A stretch of 64,000 nt of DNA from Aequorivita sp. (lineage in GTDB: Bacteria > Bacteroidota > Bacteroidia > Flavobacteriales > Flavobacteriaceae). How positions within the stretch are numbered: position 1 is the stretch's first letter; each line of letters opens with the position of its first letter. Location of the stretch: assembly GCA_024637015.1 (NCBI GenBank), contig JAGXGE010000011.1, positions 62,001-126,000 of the forward strand. The letters are read 5' to 3'. The notes under the pieces are model-generated. The model searched no databases and was not told where the DNA came from. It saw only the letters and a list, made by a program, of their open reading frames with translations. Positions 25,493 through 34,879 of the stretch are shown here, one piece after another. The translations under genes and the position numbers were made by a program.

Positions 25493-27904
25493 ATGGTAAA
25501 CTGTTTCCATTGTGGTGATTCGTGTTTGGATTTTGAATTAAAGCACGACGAAAAATCCTTTTGTTGTCACGGTTGTAAAACTGTTTACGATATTCTGCAC
25601 GATAACGATTTAGGTTATTATTACGATCTTGAAAAAACACCGGGTATTTCCCCAAAAGAAGTTATTGGAAAATACGACTATCTCGAAAACGAGATAATCG
25701 TTGAAAAACTACTTGAGTTTAATGATGGTAACACCCAGATTGTTTCGTTTCTGATTCCTTCCATCCACTGCAGTAGTTGCATCTGGATTCTTGAAAACCT
25801 GAACAAGCTAAATCCGTCCGTTAAATCTTCACAAGTAAATTTTCCCGAGAAAACAGTGCGCATTAATTTTTCTGCGGAAGAAAATTCACTGAAAAATTTA
25901 GTCATTCTTTTAAGTCGGATTGGTTACGAACCCTACATTTCACTAGATGATTTTGATAAAAAAGAAAAATACATCAACCGAAGCCTTATTTATAAATTGG
26001 GCATCGCAGGTTTTGCCTTTGGGAATGTAATGTTTCTTTCTTTTCCCGAATATTTTGAACATTCTGAATTCTGGTTAGATCAGTTTAAACCTATGTTCCG
26101 ATGGTTGATGTTTGCGTTTTCACTTCCGGTTGTTTTGTATTCTGGAAGTGGTTATTTCACTTCAGCATACAAAGGTCTCCGTTCAAGAATTTTGAATATT
26201 GATGTACCAATAGCACTGGGGATTTCCGTACTTTTTATTCGAAGTACGCTGGATATCGTTATGAATTGGGGCACGGGCTTTTTCGACAGTCTTACTGGTC
26301 TTGTTTTCTTTTTGTTGCTCGGGAAATTTTTTCAACAGAAAACATACAATTATCTTTCATTTGAACGCGATTACAAATCCTATTTCCCTATCGCCGTTAC
26401 ACGACTTTTTAAAAATTCCGAAGGAAAAATAGTTGAGGAACAAGCTGAAGTTTATAAGGTGAAAAAAGGCGATCGATTGCTTATTCGTAATAATGAAATA
26501 ATACCTGTGGATGCTATTTTAATTAAAGGAAGCGCTCTTATAGATTATAGTTTTGTTACTGGAGAGGCAGAACCAATTTCCAAACAAAGCGGTGACAAAC
26601 TCTTTGCCGGTGGCAAACAACAAGTAGGAATTATAGAAGTTGAAGTGCTAAAACCTGTTGCGCAAAGTTACTTGACGCAACTCTGGAGCAATGACGTTTT
26701 CAGTAAAGATAAAACCGGTATTTTTGATTCATTGACCGATGGTATAAGCAAACGGTTTACCATTGCCATTCTTTCCGTCGCGTTTATTTCTACCATTTTT
26801 TGGTTGATAGCAGATCCTTCAAAAGCATTCAATGTTTTCACATCGGTTTTGATTGTTGCCTGCCCTTGTGCAATAGCACTCGCAGCACCATTTACTTTGG
26901 GTAATTTGCTGCGCATCTTCGGAAGAGAGAAGTTATATTTAAAGGAGGCTTCGGTAATTGAGCAAATGGCGAAGCTGGACACTGTGGTTTTTGATAAAAC
27001 AGGTACGCTCACCACAAATCAAAAAAACTTAATTACCTATGAAGGTGTGGCATTTTCTGCTGAAGAAAAACAATTGCTAACAAGCACGCTTCGCGCATCC
27101 AGCCATCCTTTAAGCCGCTCGCTTTACAGTATTTTGGATAAAAACGATATCCAAACTTTGGATGATTTTGAAGAAGAAATAGGGAAGGGGATTTCTGCTA
27201 CTTCCAATGATAATTCCATTAAAGTTGGTTCTTATGAATTTGTGGGTTATTATAACGAAAATACTTCGGAATTAAAAGACAGAACCACTGTTCATATAAG
27301 TGCGAATCAGGTTTATAAAGGTTGTTATATTTTCAACAGTGAATACAGAAAAGGTATTTCTGAGCTTTTTGAACAATTGGTGAATGATAGAGAAGTAATC
27401 GTGCTTTCCGGCGACAATGAAGGCGAGCGAGAACGTTTAGAAACGCTTCTTCCAACAGGCACAAATCTATACTTCAATCAAAAACCAGACGACAAACTAA
27501 ATTTCATAAAAAAATTACAGCAAAACGGAAAGCAAGTATTGATGATAGGCGATGGCCTTAATGATGCCGGAGCTTTAAAACAGAGCAATGTTGGGTTTGT
27601 AATTTCAGAAAACACAAATGTTTTTTCGCCCGCCTGCGATGGTATTTTGGATGCTTCACAGTTTAAAAAAATTGCAGATTATCTAAATCTTTCAAAAAGT
27701 GGTGTGAAAATAATTAAATGGGCATTTTTGTTTTCTTTGGTTTATAATTTAGCGGGACTTTCGTTTGCTGTAACGGGACATTTACGTCCGGTAGTAGCAG
27801 CTATTTTAATGCCTTTAAGCTCTATAAGTATAGTGGTTTTTACAACGGTTGCCACACAGTATATTGGCAAGAAATTAAGAATGAAAATAAATAATAAAAA
27901 TTGA
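25493..27904 (+). CDS. ccoI: cbb3-oxidase copper-loading P1B-type ATPase
   Basis: The 803-residue heavy-metal ATPase has an N-terminal zinc-ribbon-like CFHCGDSC...FCCHGCKTVY, a metal-binding CSSC (HCSSCIWIL), the transmembrane CPC motif (residues 457-459, ACPCAIALAAP), the phosphorylation site DKTGTLT (D501) and GDGLND. CcoI/FixI exports Cu(I) for CuB assembly in cbb3 oxidase. The start at 25493 gives MVNCFHCG, the family's normal beginning, and a suitable leader after the promoter; ATG 25475 is the alternative. Confidence 0.93.
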   Translation: MVNCFHCGDSCLDFELKHDEKSFCCHGCKTVYDILHDNDLGYYYDLEKTPGISPKEVIGKYDYLENEIIVEKLLEFNDGNTQIVSFLIPSIHCSSCIWILENLNKLNPSVKSSQVNFPEKTVRINFSAEENSLKNLVILLSRIGYEPYISLDDFDKKEKYINRSLIYKLGIAGFAFGNVMFLSFPEYFEHSEFWLDQFKPMFRWLMFAFSLPVVLYSGSGYFTSAYKGLRSRILNIDVPIALGISVLFIRSTLDIVMNWGTGFFDSLTGLVFFLLLGKFFQQKTYNYLSFERDYKSYFPIAVTRLFKNSEGKIVEEQAEVYKVKKGDRLLIRNNEIIPVDAILIKGSALIDYSFVTGEAEPISKQSGDKLFAGGKQQVGIIEVEVLKPVAQSYLTQLWSNDVFSKDKTGIFDSLTDGISKRFTIAILSVAFISTIFWLIADPSKAFNVFTSVLIVACPCAIALAAPFTLGNLLRIFGREKLYLKEASVIEQMAKLDTVVFDKTGTLTTNQKNLITYEGVAFSAEEKQLLTSTLRASSHPLSRSLYSILDKNDIQTLDDFEEEIGKGISATSNDNSIKVGSYEFVGYYNENTSELKDRTTVHISANQVYKGCYIFNSEYRKGISELFEQLVNDREVIVLSGDNEGERERLETLLPTGTNLYFNQKPDDKLNFIKKLQQNGKQVLMIGDGLNDAGALKQSNVGFVISENTNVFSPACDGILDASQFKKIADYLNLSKSGVKIIKWAFLFSLVYNLAGLSFAVTGHLRPVVAAILMPLSSISIVVFTTVATQYIGKKLRMKINNKN

Positions 27905-27944
27905 TAAATGTCATATTTTAAAGAGACTCACAATAATATTTTTG
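27901..27944 (+). promoter_or_regulatory. Crp/Fnr-type operator and -7 box of the ccoS-ccoNOQP unit (site I)
   Basis: TTGATAAATGTCAT (27901-27914) begins at the ccoI stop codon and is followed after 22 bp by TATTTTTG (27937-27944), with the ccoS ATG 24 bp past the A of the box. Confidence 0.7.
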
Positions 27945-27961
27945 AATTATAAATTTCAAGT

Positions 27962-28168
27962 ATGAATATCATTTATATGCTATTGGCAATCAGTGTTTTC
28001 GTGGCACTCATCTTTTTTGTACTGTTTATTTTTTCTGTAAAAAAAGGACAATATGATGATACATATACACCTTCAGTCCGAATGCTTTTTGAAGATGAAT
28101 TGGTAAAGGAAGGAACTTCAGCGAAAAATCAAACTTCAAAAGAAAAAATAACCAACCCAGAAAAATAA
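27962..28168 (+). CDS. ccoS: cbb3 oxidase assembly protein CcoS
   Basis: The 68-residue protein has one transmembrane helix (residues 4-25) followed by the CcoS signature FSVKKGQYDDTYTPSVRMLFED. CcoS is required for cofactor insertion into cbb3 oxidase. It lies 13 bp before ccoNO. Confidence 0.92.
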   Translation: MNIIYMLLAISVFVALIFFVLFIFSVKKGQYDDTYTPSVRMLFEDELVKEGTSAKNQTSKEKITNPEK

Positions 28169-28181
28169 TTCTATTAACACT

Positions 28182-30383
28182 ATGCAAACAGAACAGTTTT
28201 ATTACGACAACCAAATTGTTAAAAAATTCATCAATGCGACCATTTTTTGGGGTATCATTGGTATGAGTGTAGGCTTATTGCTGGCCTATATGTTTTTGTT
28301 CCCAAACATGACTGATGGTATTTCTTGGCTCAGTTTTGGGCGTTTAAGACCCTTGCACACAAATGCGGTCATTTTTGCATTCGTAGGTAATGCAATCTTT
28401 GCGGGAGTTTATTATTCCACTCAGCGTTTGCTTAAAGCGAGAATGTGGAGTGATTTTCTTAGTAACCTAAATTTTTGGGGCTGGCAAGCCATTATAGTTG
28501 GCGCCGCCATTACACTTCCTTTGGGTTATACTACTTCAAAAGAATATGCCGAACTGGAGTGGCCTTTTGATATTGCCATAGCAGTAATTTGGGTGGCCTT
28601 TGGTCTTAACTTGATTATGACAATGGTAAAAAGACGCCAGCGTCATTTGTATGTGGCTCTTTGGTTCTATTTGGCAACTTTTGTTACCGTTGCCGTGTTG
28701 CATATTGTGAACAGTATGGAAATTCCCGTAAGCGCATTGAAGAGCTATTCAATGTACGCTGGCGTTCAGGATGCACTGGTGCAATGGTGGTATGGGCATA
28801 ATGCAGTTGCATTTTTCTTGACCACACCTTTCCTAGGGTTAATGTATTATTTTGTGCCAAAAGCGGCAAATAGACCAGTATATTCTTATCGATTATCAAT
28901 CGTTCACTTTTGGTCGTTGATCTTCATCTACATTTGGGCAGGACCGCACCATTTATTGTATACCGCACTTCCGGAATGGGCTCAAAATTTAGGCGTGGCC
29001 TTTTCTGTAATGCTTATCGCTCCATCTTGGGGAGGTATGATAAACGGTTTGTTGACACTTCGTGGTGCCTGGGACAAAGTTCGTGTGGACCCAGTTTTAA
29101 AATTTATGGTTGTGGCTATTACCGGTTATGGTATGGCAACCTTTGAAGGCCCTATGCTTTCACTTAAAAACGTAAATGCTATAGCCCACTTTAGCGATTG
29201 GATTATAGCGCACGTTCACGTGGGTGCTCTAGCTTGGAACGGTTTCTTGACTTTTGGTATGATTTATTGGTTGGTACCACGTCTTTTCAAAACGAAATTG
29301 TATTCTATTAAATTAGCTAACGCTCATTTTTGGATTGGAACACTGGGTATCATTATGTATGCGCTTCCAATGTACGTTGCAGGATTTATGCAGGCTTCTA
29401 TGTGGAACCAATTCAACCCTGATGGCACGCTTACCTATGGTAACTTTTTAGAAACTGTTACCCAAATTATACCGATGTACTGGATGCGAGCTATTGGCGG
29501 AACCCTATTTATTGCAGGAGCTTTCATTATGCTATATAACGTAGTGTTGACAGCTAGAAGGGGCAGCAAGGTTACTGATGAGTTAGCCGAAGCAGCACCG
29601 CTTACTCCAGTAACAAAAAGACAAACTTCAGGGGAAGGCTGGCATACTTGGCTGGAGCGTCGTCCTGTTAAGTTGACTATTTATGCAACCATCGCTATTT
29701 TAATTGGTGGAATGGTACAAATTATCCCTTCTTTGATGGTAGATGATTATGTGCCAAAAATTTCCAGCGTGAAACCTTACACACCTTTGGAATTGGAAGG
29801 TAGAGACATCTATATCCGTGAAGGTTGCGTTGGATGCCACTCGCAAATGATACGTCCTTTCAGAAGTGAAGTGGAACGCTATGGCGAATATTCTAAATCT
29901 GGAGAATATGTTTACGACCATCCATTCCTTTGGGGAAGTAAACGCACTGGTCCAGATTTACACAGAATAGGAGGAAAATACTCGGATAACTGGCACTTAA
30001 ACCATATGTACGATCCGCAGAGTACCTCTTCGGGCTCTATTATGCCTTCCTATAAGTGGTTGATAAATTCTGAATTGGACAAATCAGATACTGAAGCAAA
30101 AATGAATGCGATGGTTACGCTTGGGGTGCCTTATACTGAAGAAGAAATTACCAACGCCCAACAATGGATGGATGAGCAGGGCTCCAAAATAGAGAAGAAC
30201 CTTTATAGCGATCCAGACTTTGTAGCCACTTATGAAGCAAGCAAGAAATATGCTGAGGAAAACGGTGAAGAGTTTATAGAAATGAAGAATCGTGAAATAG
30301 TTGCAGTTATTGCCTATTTACAGCGATTGGGAACTGATATTAAAGTAGAAAACGCTGAAAATACTTCAGCTAAAACCAAATAG
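28182..30383 (+). CDS. ccoNO: cytochrome cbb3 oxidase, fused catalytic CcoN and haem c CcoO subunits
   Basis: The 733-residue fusion holds CcoN in residues about 1-480 (12 helices; RPLHTNAVIFAF haem ligand, WWYGHNAVAFFLTTP with the CuB His and catalytic Tyr region, GPHHLLYT, HVHVGALAWNGF) and CcoO after a linker and one helix near 505-525, with haem c motif C549-x2-C552-H553 in REGCVGCHSQMIRPF and Met ligand in SIMPSYKWL. It reduces O2 with high affinity and pumps protons. The CcoN-CcoO fusion is normal in Bacteroidota. Confidence 0.96.
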   Translation: MQTEQFYYDNQIVKKFINATIFWGIIGMSVGLLLAYMFLFPNMTDGISWLSFGRLRPLHTNAVIFAFVGNAIFAGVYYSTQRLLKARMWSDFLSNLNFWGWQAIIVGAAITLPLGYTTSKEYAELEWPFDIAIAVIWVAFGLNLIMTMVKRRQRHLYVALWFYLATFVTVAVLHIVNSMEIPVSALKSYSMYAGVQDALVQWWYGHNAVAFFLTTPFLGLMYYFVPKAANRPVYSYRLSIVHFWSLIFIYIWAGPHHLLYTALPEWAQNLGVAFSVMLIAPSWGGMINGLLTLRGAWDKVRVDPVLKFMVVAITGYGMATFEGPMLSLKNVNAIAHFSDWIIAHVHVGALAWNGFLTFGMIYWLVPRLFKTKLYSIKLANAHFWIGTLGIIMYALPMYVAGFMQASMWNQFNPDGTLTYGNFLETVTQIIPMYWMRAIGGTLFIAGAFIMLYNVVLTARRGSKVTDELAEAAPLTPVTKRQTSGEGWHTWLERRPVKLTIYATIAILIGGMVQIIPSLMVDDYVPKISSVKPYTPLELEGRDIYIREGCVGCHSQMIRPFRSEVERYGEYSKSGEYVYDHPFLWGSKRTGPDLHRIGGKYSDNWHLNHMYDPQSTSSGSIMPSYKWLINSELDKSDTEAKMNAMVTLGVPYTEEEITNAQQWMDEQGSKIEKNLYSDPDFVATYEASKKYAEENGEEFIEMKNREIVAVIAYLQRLGTDIKVENAENTSAKTK

Positions 30384-30385
30384 TT

Positions 30386-30583
30386 ATGTTGAAATTTGTA
30401 AAAGGAAACCTCGAGAACATAGATAATGTTCAAATATATCCAATGATTTCACTGTTGATATTCTTCTTCTTTTTTGTGGCACTTTTTTATTGGGTGATTA
30501 CGGCCAAAAAGGAACACATAGAAGAAGTGAGCAACATTCCATTGGAATCTGATACTAACCACCAAAATGAAGAACAACTATGA
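30386..30583 (+). CDS. ccoQ: CcoQ-like small membrane subunit
   Basis: The 65-residue protein has one transmembrane helix (residues about 20-40; PMISLLIFFFFFVALFYWVIT) and a short charged tail. Position between ccoNO (2 bp) and ccoP (4-bp overlap) identifies it as CcoQ/FixQ, which stabilises the cbb3 complex. Confidence 0.88.
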   Translation: MLKFVKGNLENIDNVQIYPMISLLIFFFFFVALFYWVITAKKEHIEEVSNIPLESDTNHQNEEQL

Positions 30584-31563
30584 AAACCACAGCATCATAT
30601 TTAAGAGTTATCGGCTTTGCCATACTTGCATTTTTTCTGCTGGAACTTACAATTGATTCCGGCGAGCAGTGGGCTATTGTAAAACATCCAATTATTTGGG
30701 CTGTTCTGGGAATGTTGATTCTTTTCGCAATAGCACTGGAGATTGTTGCTTCAGCCCTGCAGCGCATCCTTTTTGGCGGGCTAAATCCTGAGGCACAAGA
30801 ACGCTATATAGCAGCTGAAAAAGCTCGTGAAGAAAACCGATTTGGTTGGTTTAAAAGAAAATATAAAGAAATGCTCGGCGCCAAACCTATGGAAAAAGAG
30901 CAGGAAATTGTATTGGATCACAATTATGATGGCATACGCGAATTAGACAATAGTCTTCCGCCGTGGTGGGTTTATATGTTCTATGCTACAATTATTTTTG
31001 CAGCAGTTTATCTAGTGCGCTATGAAATTTTTGACGGCAGAGATCAAACTGAGGAATATGAAATAGAAGTAGCACAGGCAAAAATAGAAATGGAAGAATA
31101 TAAAAAGAACAACAAAGACCTTATTGATGCAAACACAGTTGAATTGCTAACGGATGCAGGCGATATTGAAGCCGGAAAAAGCATCTTTGTTGCAAATTGT
31201 GTAGCCTGTCACAAAGATTCAGGAGGTGGAGGAATTGGGCCAAATCTTACGGATGATTATTGGATACTTGGTGGTGGTATCAAGAATATTTTCCATACCG
31301 TTAGTGAAGGAGGTCGTGCCGGTAAAGGGATGATTGCGTGGAAAACAGATCTTAAACCTAGTGAAATGGCACAGGTGGCAAGTTACGTAATGACGCTTCA
31401 CGGAACAAACCCTTTAGATGGCAAAGAGCCCGAAGGAGATGTTTGGGTAGATGAAAACGCTCCGGTAGATAATGTTGAGGTTAAAGTGATAGATTCTACC
31501 AAAATAGAAATCAAAATGACCGATGAACCGGTCATTGATGACCTACAAGCAGAAGGCAAGTAA
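30580..31563 (+). CDS. ccoP: cbb3 oxidase cytochrome c subunit CcoP (single haem)
   Basis: The 327-residue protein has membrane helices near residues 8-26 and 38-58, the PPWWVYMFYATIIFAAVYLVRYE helix (136-158) typical of CcoP, and one haem c motif C207-x2-C210-H211. Proteobacterial CcoP has two haems; only one is present here, as in other Bacteroidota. The tail after about residue 285 is acidic and has no domain. Confidence 0.93.
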   Translation: MKTTASYLRVIGFAILAFFLLELTIDSGEQWAIVKHPIIWAVLGMLILFAIALEIVASALQRILFGGLNPEAQERYIAAEKAREENRFGWFKRKYKEMLGAKPMEKEQEIVLDHNYDGIRELDNSLPPWWVYMFYATIIFAAVYLVRYEIFDGRDQTEEYEIEVAQAKIEMEEYKKNNKDLIDANTVELLTDAGDIEAGKSIFVANCVACHKDSGGGGIGPNLTDDYWILGGGIKNIFHTVSEGGRAGKGMIAWKTDLKPSEMAQVASYVMTLHGTNPLDGKEPEGDVWVDENAPVDNVEVKVIDSTKIEIKMTDEPVIDDLQAEGK

Positions 31564-31596
31564 AACCTTTTACAATTAACCCTAATTAAATAAACC

Positions 31597-33018
31597 TTGG
31601 ATACTCCAGAAAATGAACGTTTTAGAGATAGCATTGGTACTATAAACGAAGAAGGTAAAAGGGCTTGGGTTTATCCCAAAAAACCTTCGGGTAAACTATA
31701 TGAATACAGAAAGTATGTAAGCTATTTTTTGCTTGTTTTTCTGTTTGCAGCTCCGTTTGTGAAGATTAATGGAAACCAATTTTTACTTTTCAATGTTTTG
31801 GAGCGCCGTTTCAATATTTTCGCTTTTCCATTTTGGCCTCAGGACTTTTATCTTTTCGTAATTATGATGGTTATTGGGGTAGTATTCATTTTATTGTTTA
31901 CTGCCGCTTTTGGTAGAATTTTTTGTGGATGGATATGCCCACAGACTATTTTTATGGAAATGGTTTTCAGAAGAATTGAATATTGGATTGACGGTGATAG
32001 AGGAGCGCAAATCCGTTTGGATAAGCAAGCCTGGAATGCCGAGAAGATTAGAAAACGCGCCCTTAAATGGTTTATTTTCTTTATTATCTCTTTTTTGATT
32101 GCCAACGTTTTTTTGGCATATGTAATAGGAAGTGACCGCTTAATGCAATACGTTTTTGAAGGTCCCTTAGACCATATTAGCACATTGATCTCTTTGCTAA
32201 TATTTACGAGTGTTTTCTATTTTGTATTTGCTTGGTTTAGAGAACAGGTTTGCATTATAGCTTGCCCATACGGAAGGTTGCAAGGAGTCTTGCTAGACAA
32301 TAAATCTATAATCGTGGCATACGATCATAAACGCGGAGAAAAAGAAGAGGGACGCGCCAAGTTCAAGAAGAATGAAGATAGGGAAGCTTCCGGAAAAGGT
32401 GATTGTATAGATTGTTTTCAATGTGTACACGTGTGTCCAACGGGAATAGATATCCGTAACGGAACTCAGCTAGAGTGTGTTAACTGTACCGCTTGTATAG
32501 ATGCGTGCGATAGTATTATGGAAGCAGTAAACCTGCCAAAGGGCTTAATTCGCTACGCAAGTGAGGAAAATATAGAGAAAAAGGCGAAGTTTAAGTTTAC
32601 ACCACGTTTAAAAGGTTACACGGCCGTTTTGCTAATTTTGATCGGGGTGCTCAGCGGGCTACTCTTTTTACGTAGCGATGTAGAAGCAAACATTCTGCGC
32701 CTTCCAGGACAATTGTACGAACATAAGGATGGCAATATAATCAGCAATGTGTTCACCTATAAATTATTGAATAAAACCACCAAGAATATTGACAATATTA
32801 ACTTTAAGCTAAAATCCCACAAAGGAACTATTCACTCAGTAAAACAAGGCGAATTGATTGTGCCAGCACAAGGACTGGCAGAGGGAACATTATTTATTGA
32901 AATAAACAATGGGGCGCTTACAGGTGATAAGAATAGAGTGGTAATTGAGGTTTATAGCAATGAAGAATTGATTGAAACAACGAGTGTGACATTCTTGGGT
33001 CCAAGGAGTTATAAATAA
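31597..33018 (+). CDS. ccoG: CcoG polyferredoxin-type membrane protein
   Basis: The 473-residue protein starts with TTG and has several membrane helices, a RIFCGWICPQTIFMEMVFR motif, and two 4Fe-4S motifs, CIDCFQCVHVCPTG and CVNCTACIDACDS, followed by an Ig-like C-terminal periplasmic domain. CcoG reduces Cu(II) to Cu(I) for cbb3 assembly. It lies 33 bp after ccoP. Confidence 0.94.
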   Translation: MDTPENERFRDSIGTINEEGKRAWVYPKKPSGKLYEYRKYVSYFLLVFLFAAPFVKINGNQFLLFNVLERRFNIFAFPFWPQDFYLFVIMMVIGVVFILLFTAAFGRIFCGWICPQTIFMEMVFRRIEYWIDGDRGAQIRLDKQAWNAEKIRKRALKWFIFFIISFLIANVFLAYVIGSDRLMQYVFEGPLDHISTLISLLIFTSVFYFVFAWFREQVCIIACPYGRLQGVLLDNKSIIVAYDHKRGEKEEGRAKFKKNEDREASGKGDCIDCFQCVHVCPTGIDIRNGTQLECVNCTACIDACDSIMEAVNLPKGLIRYASEENIEKKAKFKFTPRLKGYTAVLLILIGVLSGLLFLRSDVEANILRLPGQLYEHKDGNIISNVFTYKLLNKTTKNIDNINFKLKSHKGTIHSVKQGELIVPAQGLAEGTLFIEINNGALTGDKNRVVIEVYSNEELIETTSVTFLGPRSYK

Positions 33019-33106
33019 TGTTGAATGCTCCATGTTTGCTGCTGGATTAATAGGACCCTGATAGGTTTAATGCAAGAAAATAAATAATAAATAAATATTT
33101 TAAGCA

Positions 33107-33553
33107 ATGAAAATAAACTGGGGAACAGGATTGGCGATTGGATTGACACTTTTTATCGGCTTCATTTTATTTTTTGTCATAAAGATTAGTACAGATAAAA
33201 AATACGATTACGATTTGGTAACCGAAGAATATTATAAAAAGGAAATGGTTTATCAAAAGGAGATTGATGATGAAGAAAATTCAAATACGCTTAGTGGGAG
33301 TATTTCTGGAGAAAAAACCGAAGCTGGCTGGGTGCTTACTTTTCCAGAAAACCTTGATTATTCCAAAATCACTGGTACGGTTATACTCTATAGACCTTCA
33401 AACAAAAATCTTGATTTTGAAATGCCTCTAAGATTATCAGACCAGAATTTATTAATACCAGATGAACAATTAGTGACCGGAAGATGGAATACAATAGTTC
33501 AATGGAGCTATAACGGAAAGGACTATTTATATAAGAATGAGATTGTTTATTAA
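33107..33553 (+). CDS. ccoH: FixH/CcoH family protein
   Basis: The 148-residue protein has one N-terminal helix (residues 6-27) and a periplasmic beta-sandwich with the FixH pattern YDYDLVTEEYYKKEMVYQKEIDDEENS. CcoH/FixH is needed for stable cbb3 assembly. It begins 88 bp after ccoG; a heptamer repeat tract follows. Confidence 0.92.
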   Translation: MKINWGTGLAIGLTLFIGFILFFVIKISTDKKYDYDLVTEEYYKKEMVYQKEIDDEENSNTLSGSISGEKTEAGWVLTFPENLDYSKITGTVILYRPSNKNLDFEMPLRLSDQNLLIPDEQLVTGRWNTIVQWSYNGKDYLYKNEIVY

Positions 33554-33601
33554 ATTCCTAGACTAAAAAAGTTTATTAGTTTTGGCATTTATTTTTATTT
33601 T

Positions 33602-33688
33602 AACAACCAACAACCAACAACCAACAACCAACAACCAACAACCAACAACCAACAACCAACAACCAACAACCAACAACCAACAACCAAC
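33602..33688. repeat. tandem heptanucleotide repeat, 12 perfect copies of CAACCAA
   Basis: From 33604 to 33687 the 7-bp unit CAACCAA is repeated twelve times without a mismatch, plus partial units at both ends. The tract lies between ccoH and the DsbD-type gene and stops 20 bp before its ATG. A -7-like box TAGTTTTG is at 33577-33584, so the tract would fall in the untranslated leader. Perfect short tandem repeats are prone to copy-number change. Confidence 0.95.
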
Positions 33689-33708
33689 TATTAAACATCG
33701 AATTTAAA

Positions 33709-34446
33709 ATGCTAGCAACCGCACTCATATTCGGATTATTGGGAAGTTTCCACTGTGTGGGAATGTGTGGGCCTATTGCGTTTTTATTACCGGTAGATCG
33801 AAATAATAATATAAAAAAAATTGGACAGATTTTTCTATATCATTTCGGAAGGATTTTAGCCTATAGCATTATAGGGCTAATTTTTGGTTTAGTTGGAAAA
33901 AGTTTGAATTTATTCGGTTTCCAGCAACAGCTCTCTATTTTGATTGGTATTTTAATGATTACTGTTATCTTCATTCCTCAGAAAACTTTTAATAAATACA
34001 ATTTTTCAAGACCTATTTATAAAATCATTTCCAAGGTAAAATCAGCCTTGAGAAAAGAACTTAAAAAGAAAAGCCCCGATACTTTTTTGACTATCGGCTT
34101 TTTAAACGGTTTTCTTCCGTGCGGGCTTGTTTACATTGCAGTTTTTGGCGCTATTGCTTCGGGAAATGCTTTGCATGGAAGTTTATACATGGCACTTTTC
34201 GGACTAGGGACAATACCGTTGATGACTTCAGCCATTTATTTAGGTAACTTTTTAAACGGACAGGTGCGTCAGCGTATTCGACATGCCATACCAGTATTTG
34301 TAGTAATTATAGGATGCCTTTTTATAGTCCGCGGCTTAGGCCTTGGTATTCCGTATATTTCACCGAAACCAATGACGGAAACTGTTGATGCAAATTATAA
34401 TTGTCATACTGCAGTTTCAGAAAATAAAACAACCAATAAACATTAA
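33709..34446 (+). CDS. DsbD_2/TauE-type membrane protein of cbb3 clusters
   Basis: The 245-residue protein has six helices and opens with LIFGLLGSFHCVGMCGPIAF, the paired Cys motif of the DsbD_2 (sulfite exporter TauE/SafE-like) family, with FLNGFLPCGLVYIAVFGA in the second half. Homologues next to ccoGHIS are thought to act in copper or thiol-electron transfer for oxidase assembly. The direct substrate is unknown. Confidence 0.88.
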   Translation: MLATALIFGLLGSFHCVGMCGPIAFLLPVDRNNNIKKIGQIFLYHFGRILAYSIIGLIFGLVGKSLNLFGFQQQLSILIGILMITVIFIPQKTFNKYNFSRPIYKIISKVKSALRKELKKKSPDTFLTIGFLNGFLPCGLVYIAVFGAIASGNALHGSLYMALFGLGTIPLMTSAIYLGNFLNGQVRQRIRHAIPVFVVIIGCLFIVRGLGLGIPYISPKPMTETVDANYNCHTAVSENKTTNKH

Positions 34447-34457
34447 TTTTTTAAATT

Positions 34458-34595
34458 ATGACAAATACAATAATTCCGCTAGCAAATTGGGGTTTAGGTA
34501 CCGCAATAATAATCGTTTTTGCTATAGTATGTATTGTGCTTACCGCTTTGGTAATCAATTTTGTAATGAAGGGGAAAAGCAAAGAAGATGAGTAA
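34458..34595 (+). CDS. 45-residue single-pass membrane protein
   Basis: A short ATG frame encodes MTNTIIPLANWGLGTAIIIV and continues through one hydrophobic helix (about residues 12-37) to a charged tail KGKSKEDE. It begins 11 bp after the DsbD-type gene and is followed by a second tiny membrane protein. Coding is supported by the coherent helix-plus-charged-tail layout and tight spacing. Function unknown; an accessory subunit of the oxidase is possible. Confidence 0.6.
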   Translation: MTNTIIPLANWGLGTAIIIVFAIVCIVLTALVINFVMKGKSKEDE

Positions 34596-34636
34596 TTTGT
34601 TTATTTTTTATTAACTTGAGATAAAAATTTCTAATT

Positions 34637-34825
34637 ATGAAAAATTTAAATAATATTTTCTTGGCAGATTTCACTGGAGGTGCAGTTGTTTGGATTATTT
34701 CGATAGTATTAGCCTTAGCCATTATTATTATACTTATTCTTAATGCCAAAAGGAAAAGAAAAAATAAACAAGGAATGGTTCACAATAAACCAAAGAAGAA
34801 CGATCACCCTGAAAATTTAAAATAA
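34637..34825 (+). CDS. 62-residue single-pass membrane protein
   Basis: The protein has one helix (VVWIISIVLALAIIIILIL, residues about 17-36) and a very basic C-terminus (KRKRKNKQG...KPKKN). It is the last gene before the terminator at 34826, 41 bp after the 45-residue protein. No family recognised. Confidence 0.6.
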   Translation: MKNLNNIFLADFTGGAVVWIISIVLALAIIIILILNAKRKRKNKQGMVHNKPKKNDHPENLK

Positions 34826-34861
34826 AAAAAGTCTGCTTCATATACTAGAAGCAGACTTTTT
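34826..34861. terminator. bidirectional terminator between cbb3 and nir regions
   Basis: AAAAAGTCTGCTTC (34826-34839) pairs with GAAGCAGACTTTTT (34848-34861) around an 8-nt loop, with A and T runs on both sides, so it can end transcription from both convergent operons. Confidence 0.88.
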
Positions 34862-34879
34862 GGGTAATGGGCAAAAGTT

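Noticed and set aside
33602-33688. Possible CRISPR array
   Set aside because: The 7-bp units are contiguous with no spacers and no cas genes are nearby; it is a simple tandem repeat.
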